Assembly: GCA_014879845.1 (NCBI GenBank) | Contig: JACSRI010000122.1 | Location: 1-64,000 of the forward strand | Reading direction: 5' to 3' | DNA length: 64,000 bases | Source of the DNA: Opitutaceae bacterium | GTDB taxonomy: Bacteria > Verrucomicrobiota > Verrucomicrobiia > Opitutales > Opitutaceae | In this document: in pieces, positions 7,878-17,273 of the stretch | Numbering within the stretch: the stretch's first letter is position 1 | Layout of the letters: each line of letters opens with the position of its first letter | Position numbers and translations under genes: made by a program | The notes under the pieces: model-generated | Seen by the model: the letters and a program-made list of their open reading frames with translations, nothing else | Database searches by the model: none | What the model was told of the DNA's origin: nothing

Positions 7878-9968
7878 ATGTCCACCATGACATGGTCTCT
7901 CTCCTCGATACGTGGCGCCGGAGCGCCCGCGCGCCGCTTTCCGGGCGTGTGGGTCGGACTCGACCTGGGCTCACGCGCCTCCAAGGGTGTCCTGCTTACC
8001 GGCGACACCATCCACACTGCGCTCATCCCCACCGGTCTATACATGCAGGAGACAGCCGACGACCTGCTCGGCCGCCTCCTGCAGGAGTCCTCGCTGCGCC
8101 GCGTGGACGTGAATGGCATTGTCGCAACCGGCTATGGGCGCATCGCGCTGAAGTTCTCCGATGTGCCGTTTCAGGTGGTGACCGAAATCACCTGCCATGC
8201 CATGGGTGCGCACGTGGTGCGGCCCGGAACACGCACGATCATCGACATCGGCGGTCAGGACTCCAAGGCCATCAAGGTCGATCCCGCCACCGGCAGGGTG
8301 CTCGACTTCGTGATGAACGACAAATGCGCCGCCGGTACGGGTCGCTTTCTCGAAAAGGCCGCCGCGCTGCTAGGCATGCAGCTTGACGAACTCGGCCACA
8401 CCGCCCTGCGCTCGAAACAGCCCGCGCAAATCAGCAGCCAGTGCGTGGTTTTCGCCGAATCCGAGATGGTCTCGCTGCGCGCCCGCGGCGAGCACGATGG
8501 CGATGCCGGCACCGCGCCAAACATCGCCGCCGGCGTTCACTACTCCGCCGCCCGCCGCGTGCGCAACCTCCTCGGTCGCGTCGGCGTCGACCCCGAGCTC
8601 GTCTTCACCGGCGGTGTATCCAACAACCCCGGCATGCGTTTCGCGCTGGAGGAATTGATCGGCACGCCCTTCAGCGTGGTGCGTTTCGACCTCATCTTCG
8701 CTGGCGCCCTCGGTGCCGCCGCCCACGCCGCTGCCGCGGCGCCCGCGACGATCCATGGCAGGCGGCAGGCGTCCACGCCGGCCGCCGCGGCCGTGGCCAT
8801 GGTTCAGGCGCGTATCGAAGCCACGGAGACTGCGTTCGCGGCGCGAGCCGACACTGACAAACGCGTCGGCTACCTCTGCGCCTACACGCCGATCGAACTG
8901 GTCGCCGCTTCCGGTGCGCGTCACACACGCCTCTTCAAGGCCGGTTCGCCCGACACTGTCGCGCGTGGCGAACTCTACACGCAGAGCGTGTTCTGCGACT
9001 TCTCGAAAAGCTGCCTTGGCTCCTTCGCCGCGGGCGAGCCCGTCAGCCGCGCGCTCGACCACGTCTACAACTTCCACACCTGCGCCTCGATGAAACGCGT
9101 GACCGAGGTCATCGGCGAGTTTGTGCCCACCACGATGCTCAACCTGCCGAAGCTGCGCGACCAGGCGACATCGCGGCAACTCTTCCGCGGTGAGATCGCC
9201 GGTCTGCGCACCGATCTCGAGCGCCTGACTGGCCAGCCGATCGTCGACGCCGAGATTCGACGCCAGATCGGCCTCTACAACGAAGCCAAATCGCTCCTGC
9301 GCCGCATCTCCGAGCTGCGCAAACGCCAGCACTCACCACTCTCCGGTCGCGACTTTCTCGAGCTCGCGCGCGCCTACTACCATCTCCCCGCCGAGGAGTT
9401 GATCGCGACCTACACGCGCACGTTGCGCGACCTCTCCATCGCCACCGCCGCGGACAATCACCCGGTCCCGCCGCGTCTCATGATCTCCGGTAGCATCATG
9501 GCCGAAGGTGACCGCCGCCTGATCGATCTCATCGAGGACGAACTGGGCGCGCGCGTGGTCGTCGAGGACCACTGTGCCGGACTGAAGCCGTTCTATCACT
9601 CGGTGGCCAACACCCACGACCCGATCCAGGCACTGGCCGATTCCTATCTCGACCAGGCGCCCTGCGCACGGATGAAGCCGATCGAGAGCAGCATCGAATT
9701 CTCCACGAAGCTCGCGCGCGAATACGCCGTCGATGGCGTGCTCTATGTCTATCTGAAGTTCTGCGCCTGCTACGGCGTGAGCAAGGGCGCCTTCCTCGGG
9801 ACCTTCGAGCGCGCCGGCCTCCCTGTGCTCGATATCTCGAGCGACTGCTCCCGGAGCGACCACGGTCAGCTCAAGACCCGCATCGAGGCGTTCCTCGAAC
9901 TTCTACGCAGCCGCACGGCCTGCCCCCCCAACCACTCCTGCCCGCATGCAGCTTCCGACAATACTTGA
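7878..9968 (+). CDS. Fused ASKHA activator and 2-hydroxyacyl-CoA dehydratase-like protein
   Basis: Residues 25-290 of 696 are a BcrAD/BadFG/HgdC-type ATPase: nucleotide motifs GLDLGSRASKG and IIDIGGQDSKAIK, plus the two cysteines that bridge a [4Fe-4S] cluster at the homodimer interface (NDKCAAGTGRF, C150; SSQCVVFAESE, C189). Residues about 330-690 are a HgdB-like dehydratase domain with candidate cluster cysteines in GYLCAYTP, FCDFSKSC, FHTCASMKR, EDHCAGLKP and LKFCACYG. Such activators use ATP to push an electron to very low potential. Activator and component are usually separate proteins, so the fusion is notable. It overlaps the next gene by 23 bases. The substrate is unknown. Confidence 0.85.
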   Translation: MSTMTWSLSSIRGAGAPARRFPGVWVGLDLGSRASKGVLLTGDTIHTALIPTGLYMQETADDLLGRLLQESSLRRVDVNGIVATGYGRIALKFSDVPFQVVTEITCHAMGAHVVRPGTRTIIDIGGQDSKAIKVDPATGRVLDFVMNDKCAAGTGRFLEKAAALLGMQLDELGHTALRSKQPAQISSQCVVFAESEMVSLRARGEHDGDAGTAPNIAAGVHYSAARRVRNLLGRVGVDPELVFTGGVSNNPGMRFALEELIGTPFSVVRFDLIFAGALGAAAHAAAAAPATIHGRRQASTPAAAAVAMVQARIEATETAFAARADTDKRVGYLCAYTPIELVAASGARHTRLFKAGSPDTVARGELYTQSVFCDFSKSCLGSFAAGEPVSRALDHVYNFHTCASMKRVTEVIGEFVPTTMLNLPKLRDQATSRQLFRGEIAGLRTDLERLTGQPIVDAEIRRQIGLYNEAKSLLRRISELRKRQHSPLSGRDFLELARAYYHLPAEELIATYTRTLRDLSIATAADNHPVPPRLMISGSIMAEGDRRLIDLIEDELGARVVVEDHCAGLKPFYHSVANTHDPIQALADSYLDQAPCARMKPIESSIEFSTKLAREYAVDGVLYVYLKFCACYGVSKGAFLGTFERAGLPVLDISSDCSRSDHGQLKTRIEAFLELLRSRTACPPNHSCPHAASDNT

Positions 9969-11172
9969 GTCTCCCGGTCGCGCACCGGCCCACGCGGGCG
10001 CCGCCTCGGTGCGATCACCTGCCCTCGAGCTTCTCGCCCAGCTCGCCGGCGAATACACGCTGCCGCACATCCTGCGTCGCGTCGCCGGAGGCCAGCGTGC
10101 CGTCTGGGGCGGCGGCTCCTGGGAAGCCCCACTGCTCTACGCCGCGGGTGTGCTGCCCGTCGGGATCAACGAACTCTGGCGCGAACAGAGCCGCGAAGCC
10201 GAGGCCGTGGGCGAAAACGAGTTTCAGATTCCCGCCGAGTATTGCTCGATGATCAAGGCGGTGCTCGGCCGCCTACGTCTGATCAAGGACCAACCGATCA
10301 AGCGCATCATCCATTTCGGTGGCGCCTGCGAACCGATCAGCATCGCCCTCGAGCTGACGCGCGGCGACGGCTACGAGTTGTTCTGTATCGAAGGCGTCAC
10401 CGCATTCAAGCAGGACGAGCGACAGCTCGCCGTGATGACACAGCTCCTCGTGGCCGAGCTCGAGCGTCTCGCGCTCTGGCTAACCGGTGCCGCGGTCGAT
10501 GAGGACCGCCTGCGGCACGAGATCGAGCGCAAGAATCGTATCTCAAAAAAGCTCCGGCGCGTGCTGGAGCTGCGTGTGGCCCACCCGCACCACCTCCCGA
10601 GCCTGGCCACGCTGCAACTGCTCGCCGGCGCCGCCCACTACTTCGGCCAACCAGACCGCTATGAGCAGGCCATCGACCGGATCGCGCTGGAGCTCGAGGC
10701 GCTCACTCCGTCCGCGACGCCATCGCGCGCGATTCCCATCGTCTTCGCCGGTGGCGGCGCTGCGGGTTTCGACGTGTTTCGCGCCATCGAATCTTCCGGC
10801 GGCGTGGTACTGGGTTTTGTGACCTTCAACTCGCTCGATCGCACCTATCGCGAGGATGTGCCGCCGCTCGAGTCAATCGCGCGCTACCTGCTCGACTCCC
10901 AGATCGCCGGCGAACTCGGCGAACTCGGCGGTGCGCCCGCCCTGCCCCGGCGCCACCGCATCGAGGAGGCGATCCGCCGCACGGGCGCGCGCGGCATCGT
11001 CGCCTCCGGTGTCACCGGGTGCCCCTACAACAGCATCGTGCAGCAGGTCGAGCGCGAGCATTTCAAGAAACTCGGCATCCCGATGATCGCCCTCGAGACC
11101 ACCGTCCACCGCGAGCCACCGACAGAGGAACAGCTGATCAAGCTCGAGACCTTCGTCGAGATGCTGAGCTGA
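9946..11172 (+). CDS. 2-hydroxyacyl-CoA dehydratase-like subunit (HgdB/double-cubane family)
   Basis: This 408-aa protein belongs to the HgdB/HgdC-activated family, which includes dehydratases, benzoyl-CoA reductase subunits and double-cubane cluster proteins. Candidate ligands are Cys residues in EYCSMIKAVLG, FGGACEP and SGVTGCPYNSIVQQ. Its start lies within the end of the fused activator gene, so the two are likely made in fixed ratio and form a heterodimeric reductase. No CoA ligase or CoA transferase is near, which argues against a normal CoA-ester dehydratase. Reductive cleavage of a sulfur compound is possible from context, but is speculation. Confidence 0.8.
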   Translation: MQLPTILESPGRAPAHAGAASVRSPALELLAQLAGEYTLPHILRRVAGGQRAVWGGGSWEAPLLYAAGVLPVGINELWREQSREAEAVGENEFQIPAEYCSMIKAVLGRLRLIKDQPIKRIIHFGGACEPISIALELTRGDGYELFCIEGVTAFKQDERQLAVMTQLLVAELERLALWLTGAAVDEDRLRHEIERKNRISKKLRRVLELRVAHPHHLPSLATLQLLAGAAHYFGQPDRYEQAIDRIALELEALTPSATPSRAIPIVFAGGGAAGFDVFRAIESSGGVVLGFVTFNSLDRTYREDVPPLESIARYLLDSQIAGELGELGGAPALPRRHRIEEAIRRTGARGIVASGVTGCPYNSIVQQVEREHFKKLGIPMIALETTVHREPPTEEQLIKLETFVEMLS

Positions 11173-11185
11173 ACCATTTGTCCAC

Positions 11186-11671
11186 ATGAGCCACGAACTG
11201 ATCCAGACCCTCCGCACCTACATCGCCGCCACGCGCTGGGCCACCCTCGCCACCGTGCGCGAGGATGGCGCGCCCGCCGTCCGCACGATCGGGGGATTCG
11301 CGCCCGCGGGCGACGACACCACCGACGTCTATTTTTCCACCGCCCGCGCGACGTCGAAAAACCAACACATCGCAAGAAACCCCGTGGTGAACTTCTTTTT
11401 CCAGCATGAGGGCCAGGAACTCGCGGCCTTCAAGAACGTCGCCCTGCTCGGCCAGGCCGCGGAGGTCTTTCCTGGATCTCCAGCGTATCAACAGGCAGTA
11501 GACACACTCTCCGCCCGCAATCCGCGATTCAAAGCGAAGGCGGCGACTGGCGACCTGAACGACACGGCAATCTACAAGGTCCGCGCGAAGGAGATCCGCT
11601 ACACGGATCTCGCCCGCGGCATCGGACCGGCTGCGATCATCGAACTCGCGTTCAACCCGGCCCCCACCTGA
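11186..11671 (+). CDS. Pyridoxamine-5'-phosphate-oxidase-fold flavoprotein
   Basis: The 161-aa protein has the split-barrel PPOX fold pattern: ATRWATLATVREDGAPAVRTI at the N-terminus, then DVYFSTARATSKNQHIARNP and VVNFFFQ. These proteins bind FMN, haem or F420, and family alone does not tell which. It begins 13 bases after the dehydratase-like gene and is probably in the same operon, where it could be a small electron-transfer or FMN protein. Confidence 0.75.
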   Translation: MSHELIQTLRTYIAATRWATLATVREDGAPAVRTIGGFAPAGDDTTDVYFSTARATSKNQHIARNPVVNFFFQHEGQELAAFKNVALLGQAAEVFPGSPAYQQAVDTLSARNPRFKAKAATGDLNDTAIYKVRAKEIRYTDLARGIGPAAIIELAFNPAPT

Positions 11672-11716
11672 CCGGCAGTCGTCTCCTTACGATCTTCGCC
11701 CACGGCTTGGAGCGAC

Positions 11717-12514
11717 TCAGGCAACAGCGAAGATCTGAATGACGATCCGGTGCGGAATCGAGAAAGTGGGCGGCGCGATCCTTTCCAGCAGCGCCGCGAG
11801 GTCGCGATCGAACGCCTGCGTCTTCGCCGGTGGCAGCGCGGCGCCCGTCCAGCGACAGGCCCGCAGCCGGCCGCGCCAGGACTCGCGCGTAAATGTGATG
11901 TCGGCGGTGAAATCATGATAGGTTTGCAGGCGAAAAGCCGGCCGCGACCACTCAGGCACGATCTCGCCGCGCACGCCTCGCTCGCGCGTGCGGATTCCTG
12001 GATTGTAGGTCGCGATCAATTCGTTCGAGCGAGCCGCGATGCCGTGCGCGTCACCGTCAGGCTGCCAGAGAAGCGAACCGATCAGCAGCCGACCACCCGC
12101 GCGCAGCATACGCGGCACTTCGACCACCATCTTCGTCACGTCGAAATAGCCCCAGCACATGCTGGCGCTGATCACGTCGAAGGCGTGATCGGGCAGTCCG
12201 GTCACCTCGGCCGGCGCGACCTTGAAGTCGATAGCGACGCCCTGGCGCGCGGCCGCTTCGCGCGCCGCCTCGATCTGCCCGGCGGAGAGATCCACGCCGA
12301 CGACACGCGCGCCCTGACGGGCAAACGGGATGGTCAGCGCGCCGGTGCCGGCGCCGAGATCGAGGATGTCCTGGCCGGCCAGGCCGACACCAAGCCGCTG
12401 CAGAAGTTCGAAATACGAGTCCGGATAACCGGGCCGGTGTTCGAGGTAGTCGCGCGAGGCGACGTCCCAATGCAGGAGTCTTCCTTCTTCGAGTTGCGAG
12501 GTGGTGGATGGCAT
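11717..12514 (-). CDS. Class I SAM-dependent methyltransferase
   Basis: The 265-aa product has motif I ILDLGAGTGALTIPFARQG, the acidic loop VVGVDLSAGQI and motif FDVISASMCWGYFD. It resembles UbiE/type-11 methyltransferases. The ATG at 12514 (MPSTTSQLEEG) is chosen because the longer ORF runs into the GGT gene in another frame. It follows the gamma-glutamyltransferase gene by 26 bases and probably shares its transcript. Substrate not predictable. Confidence 0.85.
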   Translation of the reverse strand: MPSTTSQLEEGRLLHWDVASRDYLEHRPGYPDSYFELLQRLGVGLAGQDILDLGAGTGALTIPFARQGARVVGVDLSAGQIEAAREAAARQGVAIDFKVAPAEVTGLPDHAFDVISASMCWGYFDVTKMVVEVPRMLRAGGRLLIGSLLWQPDGDAHGIAARSNELIATYNPGIRTRERGVRGEIVPEWSRPAFRLQTYHDFTADITFTRESWRGRLRACRWTGAALPPAKTQAFDRDLAALLERIAPPTFSIPHRIVIQIFAVA

Positions 12515-12540
12515 GAGGATGAGGTGACTGGAGTGGTGAA

Positions 12541-14148
12541 TCAGAACCCGACAGCGACGCCGTCGCGGCGCGGATCGCTCGCGGCCACGTAGGCGGCATC
12601 CGGTCCATCCGAGAGTTTCCAGATGAGTTGGGCGGAGCCGAAGGCCATGTCCGGGTCCATCGTTGTCTCCAATTGATGTCCGAGCGCGAGCAGCCCGTCG
12701 CGCACGCGCGCGGGAAAGGCGCTCTCGAAGCCGACCTGCAGACCGCGCTCGACCTTCCAACGCGGCGCATCACATGCCGCCTGCGGTTGCTGGCCGTGAA
12801 TGAGCAGGCGCGCGAGAGTCTGCACATGGCCCTGTGGCTGCATCGGCCCGCCCACGACGCCGAAGCTGAGCTGTGCTTTGCCGTCCTTCGTGACGAATCC
12901 CGGGATGATGGTGTGAAACGGCCGCTTGCCACCGGCGACCACGTTCGGATGCCGCGGATCAAGCGAGAAGCCGCTGCCGCGATTCTGCAGCGAGATACCC
13001 GTGCCGGGCACGACCACACCGCTGCCAAAGCCCGCGAAGTTGGACTGGATCAGACTGACCATCCGTCCTTTTGCGTCGGCCACGGAGAGGAAGATCGTGC
13101 CACCACGCGGCGGCGTGCCATGCTCGAACGCGGTGGCGCGATCGAGGCGAATCAGCCGCGCGCGATCAGCGATGTAGTTGTTGTCGAGCAGCTCGGCGGC
13201 CGTGACGTCGTTCATGGAACGACCGTCGGCGACCCAACGGTACACGTCGGCGAACGCCAGCTTCATCGCCTCGATCTGCACGTGGTGCGACTCGACCGAA
13301 TCGAGCCGCAGGCCCTTGAGGTCGATGCGATCGAGTATCCCGAGCGCGATCAGAGCCGCGATGCCCTGCCCATTTGGCGGGATCTCGTGGACGGTGTACC
13401 CAGCAAATGCCTTCGAGATCGGCTCGACCCATTCCGCGCTGAATCCTGCCAGGTCCCCGCGCGTCAACGCACCGCCGTGCTCGCGGGCATGGGCCACGAG
13501 CTTTTCCGCGAGTTCACCGCGGTAGAAGGCCTCGCCACGCGTCTCGGCGATGCGCCTCAGCGTCGTCGCCGCATCCTTGAAGACAAACGTCTCTCCTGGC
13601 CGCGGCGCGCGGCCACCCGGAAGAAACGTCTCGGCGAAGCCCGGTTGGCCGCGCAATGCCGCCACCTGCGCGCTCCACTTGTGCGAGATGTGCGGCGTGA
13701 TCAGATGCCCTCGGTCGGCGAGATCGATGGCAGTCTCGAACAGGTCGGCAAACGGCAGCGAACCGAACCTCTCGTGCAGGGCCACCCACCCCGCCACGGC
13801 GCCGGGCACCGTGACCGAATCCCAGCCGCGGCGCGGCAGCACGCCGTTGTACTTCTTCGCGAAGTATTCAGGATTCCACGCCGCGGGAGCGACGCCGGAG
13901 GAATTGAGCCCGTGCAGCTTCGCACCGTCCCAGACGAGCGCGAAGTTGTCGCTGCCGATGCCGTTGGCAACAGGTTCGACGATCGTGATCGCCGCCGCGG
14001 TCGCGATGGCGGCGTCGATGGCATTGCCGCCGCGCTGGAGGATGCGCAGGCCAGCCTGCGCGGCGAGCGGGTGGGACGTGGCGACGACGTTGCGCGCAAA
14101 GAGCGGGCTGCGCGTGGACGGGTACGGGTTACTCCAATCAAAGGACAT
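12541..14148 (-). CDS. ggt: Gamma-glutamyltransferase family protein
   Basis: The 535-aa protein is a full-length N-terminal-nucleophile GGT: ATSHPLAAQAGLRILQRGGNAIDAA near the N-terminus, GSDNF, and the cleavage/nucleophile site at GGTIFLSVADAKG, where the Thr would become the N-terminus of the small subunit. The loop PGTGISLQNRGSGF follows. No signal peptide is visible, unlike periplasmic Ggt, so it may be a cytoplasmic homolog. The family hydrolyses gamma-glutamyl bonds such as in glutathione, which fits sulfur scavenging. The start is the ATG of MSFDWSNPYPS; the ORF upstream of it is a shadow. Confidence 0.88.
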   Translation of the reverse strand: MSFDWSNPYPSTRSPLFARNVVATSHPLAAQAGLRILQRGGNAIDAAIATAAAITIVEPVANGIGSDNFALVWDGAKLHGLNSSGVAPAAWNPEYFAKKYNGVLPRRGWDSVTVPGAVAGWVALHERFGSLPFADLFETAIDLADRGHLITPHISHKWSAQVAALRGQPGFAETFLPGGRAPRPGETFVFKDAATTLRRIAETRGEAFYRGELAEKLVAHAREHGGALTRGDLAGFSAEWVEPISKAFAGYTVHEIPPNGQGIAALIALGILDRIDLKGLRLDSVESHHVQIEAMKLAFADVYRWVADGRSMNDVTAAELLDNNYIADRARLIRLDRATAFEHGTPPRGGTIFLSVADAKGRMVSLIQSNFAGFGSGVVVPGTGISLQNRGSGFSLDPRHPNVVAGGKRPFHTIIPGFVTKDGKAQLSFGVVGGPMQPQGHVQTLARLLIHGQQPQAACDAPRWKVERGLQVGFESAFPARVRDGLLALGHQLETTMDPDMAFGSAQLIWKLSDGPDAAYVAASDPRRDGVAVGF

Positions 14149-14347
14149 GGGCGATGGCGGTGCGGAAGCATGTCTTCCCGCGGACGTGTCAGACTCCGCG
14201 CGGAGCTCCGGCACGTGCCAGTCGCATCCCCAACGTCGGCGGACGCGCACACCAAAGTCAAACTGCGATTCGAACATACTTCCGTTCGTCAGTCGCCTTT
14301 CCCGAATTGATTCAGCTGCTTGCAACGGCAGCATTCTGACCACCACC

Positions 14348-15499
14348 ATGCCGTCCACCTCGCGCCGCACCGCGCAGTTCACCGAGTCCGTCATCCGCGA
14401 GATGTCGCGCGTCGCGCGGCAGCACGACGCGATCAATCTCGCACAGGGATTTCCCGACAGCGATCCGCCGCCCGCGCTCGTGCAGGCGGCGAAGGATGCG
14501 ATGGACGCCGGGCGTCACCAGTATGCCGTGACATGGGGATCGCCCGAGTTGCGCACTGCGCTGGCGGCAAAGATCGAGCGCTTCGCCGGCACGCCGGTCG
14601 ATCCGGAACGTGAACTTGTCGTCACCTGTGGCGCGACGGAGGCGATGCTCGCCGCGATGATGACCGTGTGCGACCCGGGCGACCGCGTCGGCCTGTTCTC
14701 GCCATTCTATGAAAACTACAACGCCGACGCCATCCTGTCCGGGGCCACACCGGTCCACGTGCCGCTGCATCCGCCGCACTATCAGTTCGATCCCGCGGAG
14801 CTGCGCACCGCGTTTGCCTCGGGCCTGAAGGCCTTCGTTCTGTGCAATCCCTCAAACCCGACCGGCCGCGTCTTCACGCGCGACGAACTCGCACAGATCG
14901 CGGCGCTGGCGATCGAGTTCGATACCTTTGTCATCACCGACGAGGTCTACGAGCACATCGTCTTCGCTCCCCACCAGCACACCTACCTGCACACGCTGCC
15001 CGGCATGGCTGAGCGCACGCTGTGCTGCTCGTCGCTCTCGAAGACCTTCGCGATCACTGGCTGGCGTCTCGGGTACCTCCACGCTGCCGCCCCACTCATC
15101 GCCCAGGCGCGCAAGGTCCACGATTTCCTAACCGTCGGCGCTGCCGCGCCGCTGCAGCACGCGGTCGTCACGGCGCTCGGTTTCGGTCCCGACTACTACA
15201 CGCAACTCACGGCCGAGTACGCCGCGCAGCGTGCCATCCTCTGCAGTTACCTCGACCAGACCGGCCTGCCCTACACACGACCTGAGGGCGCGTACTTCGT
15301 CATGGTCGACGTTTCCCGCTTCGGCTACGCCAGCGACGTGGAATTCGCACACTGGATGACGCGCGAGATCGGTGTGGCGCCCGTCCCGGGCTCGAGCTTC
15401 TTCCCGTATCCGGAGCATCGCTTCATCCGGCTGAACTTCTCCAAGCGGCCGCAGACGCTTCACACCGCCGGTGAGCGCCTGCAGCGCCTTCGCCTCTAG
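14348..15499 (+). CDS. PLP-dependent aminotransferase (methionine/kynurenine type)
   Basis: The 383-aa class I/II aminotransferase has INLAQGFPDSDPP, the NPSNPTGRVF motif, and the PLP lysine in CSSLSKTFAITGWRLGY. The pattern is closest to YbdL/KAT-like enzymes, which prefer methionine and aromatic amino acids. The first 266 codons of the track ORF are antisense translation of ggt and are excluded; the ATG at 14348 gives the expected length. It is divergent from ggt. Confidence 0.88.
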   Translation: MPSTSRRTAQFTESVIREMSRVARQHDAINLAQGFPDSDPPPALVQAAKDAMDAGRHQYAVTWGSPELRTALAAKIERFAGTPVDPERELVVTCGATEAMLAAMMTVCDPGDRVGLFSPFYENYNADAILSGATPVHVPLHPPHYQFDPAELRTAFASGLKAFVLCNPSNPTGRVFTRDELAQIAALAIEFDTFVITDEVYEHIVFAPHQHTYLHTLPGMAERTLCCSSLSKTFAITGWRLGYLHAAAPLIAQARKVHDFLTVGAAAPLQHAVVTALGFGPDYYTQLTAEYAAQRAILCSYLDQTGLPYTRPEGAYFVMVDVSRFGYASDVEFAHWMTREIGVAPVPGSSFFPYPEHRFIRLNFSKRPQTLHTAGERLQRLRL

Positions 15500-15525
15500 C
15501 CGAACTGTCAACGCGACCGCACGCA

Positions 15526-16386
15526 TCAAAGCTCACCACCGTACGAAGCCGCCTGACGGTAGCGCCGAAGCACCTCGCTAAGCACGGCAACCACGGTCGG
15601 GACATACTGGGACGGACGCCAGATCGACGGGATCTCAATCGACAGCCCGAAGCTCCCGCTCGCCAGCGCGGCGAGTTCCTTCTCGGAATTCGCCCGGTCC
15701 TCTTCAGCCTTGACCGGTCTCCAATCGACCGGGACTCCAGACATATCGACCGGAAGGTAGTCGGGATGGACCGGCAGGCGGCGGGTCTTCACCAGCAAAC
15801 GCGTCACCGCCTCCGACACACTCAGCGTAAACCAACCGTGTGCCGCGTGACGCGGAAAGTCCGCGGCGATCGACCGCAGCTCCGGCGGCGCCACACCCGC
15901 CACCCAGGATGCCCGCTCCAGCTCGTGCCCCAGTCGCGTTCGCACCGTGCCATCAAGAAAGCCCGTCACATTGACCAGCGGGTAGAACAACAGGTTGTAC
16001 CCTTCGGCGAGTTCGGGATGTCGCATCAGGTGGTGGACAAACGCGAGCAATGCGTGTGAGCCCCGCAACTCGACGCCACTCCACCCGGTGAAGAATGCAA
16101 GGCGCACCGCCCCCGGAGCACCGCGGGCTCCGAAGTAGAGCAGGCGCGGCAGCGAAAACAAACCACCTTCGGAAAAGAACCCCTCTCCCGCCGTCGCGTA
16201 GAGCCGCTCCGAACCCGAGGTCGCTTCGCGCAGGTTGGCAAGCAGCCGGCGAACGGCAGCAGTGACATCTCCCGTATCATCCAACCGCGGCGGCAGAGCG
16301 TCGAGCGCGCGATCGAGCGGATCCGTCCGTGCGGTAGTTGGCGCCGGGTCTCGGCGATTGGTTTGCGTGGATTCGTGGGCAGACAC
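15526..16386 (-). CDS. M14-carboxypeptidase-like protein lacking zinc ligands (copy 2)
   Basis: The 286-aa product aligns by eye with the intact M14 protein at 22419-23210 in RLAFFTGWSGVELRGSHALL, NLLFYPLVNVTGFLDGT and the final IEIPSIW. The zinc motif HGDE of the intact copy is replaced by TGWSGVE and the third ligand His is missing, while the C-terminal Glu (E-I-P for E-T-P) is kept. The start is a GTG (VSAHESTQT); the rest of the 649-aa track ORF is antisense to other genes. It follows the next paralog in the same orientation. Possibly a binding or structural pseudoenzyme; function unknown. Confidence 0.65.
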   Translation of the reverse strand: MSAHESTQTNRRDPAPTTARTDPLDRALDALPPRLDDTGDVTAAVRRLLANLREATSGSERLYATAGEGFFSEGGLFSLPRLLYFGARGAPGAVRLAFFTGWSGVELRGSHALLAFVHHLMRHPELAEGYNLLFYPLVNVTGFLDGTVRTRLGHELERASWVAGVAPPELRSIAADFPRHAAHGWFTLSVSEAVTRLLVKTRRLPVHPDYLPVDMSGVPVDWRPVKAEEDRANSEKELAALASGSFGLSIEIPSIWRPSQYVPTVVAVLSEVLRRYRQAASYGGEL

Positions 16387-16493
16387 GGTTTTCTTGGGAG
16401 ATTGTCGCAGACAAGCGGTCCGGCGGAGTGTCTCGCGGAGTGAACGCCAGACGAGACGTCGGACCGGCTTGCCTGCGAAATGTTGCTGGAGAC

Positions 16494-17273
16494 TTACAGA
16501 TGCAGCGCGTAGGCGCGCGCGGCACGGTAGCGGGTGAGGAAGGCGCGGATGGTGGTCGAAACCGCACCGGCAAAGAGCCCGTCCGGCCAGTGTGCCGGAA
16601 TCTCGAGTTCGAGGCCGAAAGCGCGGTGCTGCAACTGCGCACCCAGGTCGAGAGGCCCAGGACGCGATTCGGATGCAGCGCGCCAGATGATATGATAGCG
16701 ACCCTGCTCGACCGGAAAGTAGGCGGGATCCACCGGCAGTCCCACGGCTGTCGCGACGATGAAATCGGCGCCGGCATGACGCCGAATGTTGATCCACCCG
16801 TCGAGCTGCCAGGCGGAAAAGTCCGAGGCGAGGCGCTCGACTTCCGTGCCGGCGGCCGCATTCCAGCGCAGCGCACTGAGATCGACTGACGGAGAGTCCG
16901 CGTCGATCCCTGAGGCATGGACTAGCGGATACAGTGACAAAACATACCCAAGCCCCTCCTCCGGCCGGCGCAGGAGATGCCTGGCCGTCTCGAGCAGCGC
17001 AAAACTCGGGCCGACATCGCTGGCCTGCCAACCTGCGTAAATGGCCAATTTCAGCGCCGAGGAGCCGGCTTGCGTGCCGAGAAACACGTAGCGCGGGAGT
17101 TCGACGACCTGCTCGCCCACGCGCACGGCATCGGTCGGTGAGCGCACGAGATGATCGGTGGACTGGCCGAGATCCTCGAACTCGTCGATGACCTCTCGCA
17201 GAAAACGCGCTTTGTCGGCGCGGGTGAAAAGAACAGGCGGAATCGATTTCGAAACAGTAGCGGTAAAGCTCAT
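16494..17273 (-). CDS. M14-carboxypeptidase-like protein lacking zinc ligands (copy 1)
   Basis: This 259-aa paralog has PRYVFLGTQAGSSALKLAIY then AGWQASDVG where the intact enzyme has FSLVHGDEPAG, followed by LSLYPLVHASGID and a C-terminal LEIPAHW. Zinc ligands are therefore lost. Start is the ATG at 17273 (MSFTATVSKS). It is first in a two-gene unit and has leader copy B in a 370-base upstream region, so it has its own promoter separate from cysK. A sulfur-linked role is supported only by context. Confidence 0.65.
   Translation of the reverse strand: MSFTATVSKSIPPVLFTRADKARFLREVIDEFEDLGQSTDHLVRSPTDAVRVGEQVVELPRYVFLGTQAGSSALKLAIYAGWQASDVGPSFALLETARHLLRRPEEGLGYVLSLYPLVHASGIDADSPSVDLSALRWNAAAGTEVERLASDFSAWQLDGWINIRRHAGADFIVATAVGLPVDPAYFPVEQGRYHIIWRAASESRPGPLDLGAQLQHRAFGLELEIPAHWPDGLFAGAVSTTIRAFLTRYRAARAYALHL

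Noticed and set aside
6347-8119. 590-aa minus-strand ORF
   Set aside because: It is antisense to the radical SAM and activator genes, with Ala/Val/Glu-rich shadow composition and no domain.
7878-11172. 2-hydroxyglutaryl-CoA or benzoyl-CoA pathway
   Set aside because: No CoA transferase, CoA ligase or ferredoxin partner genes are present and the activator is fused to the component; only the broad family is supported.
12628-14310. 560-aa plus-strand ORF opposite ggt
   Set aside because: It is a shadow of the gamma-glutamyltransferase gene, with Arg/Asp/His-rich composition typical of antisense frames in GC-rich DNA.
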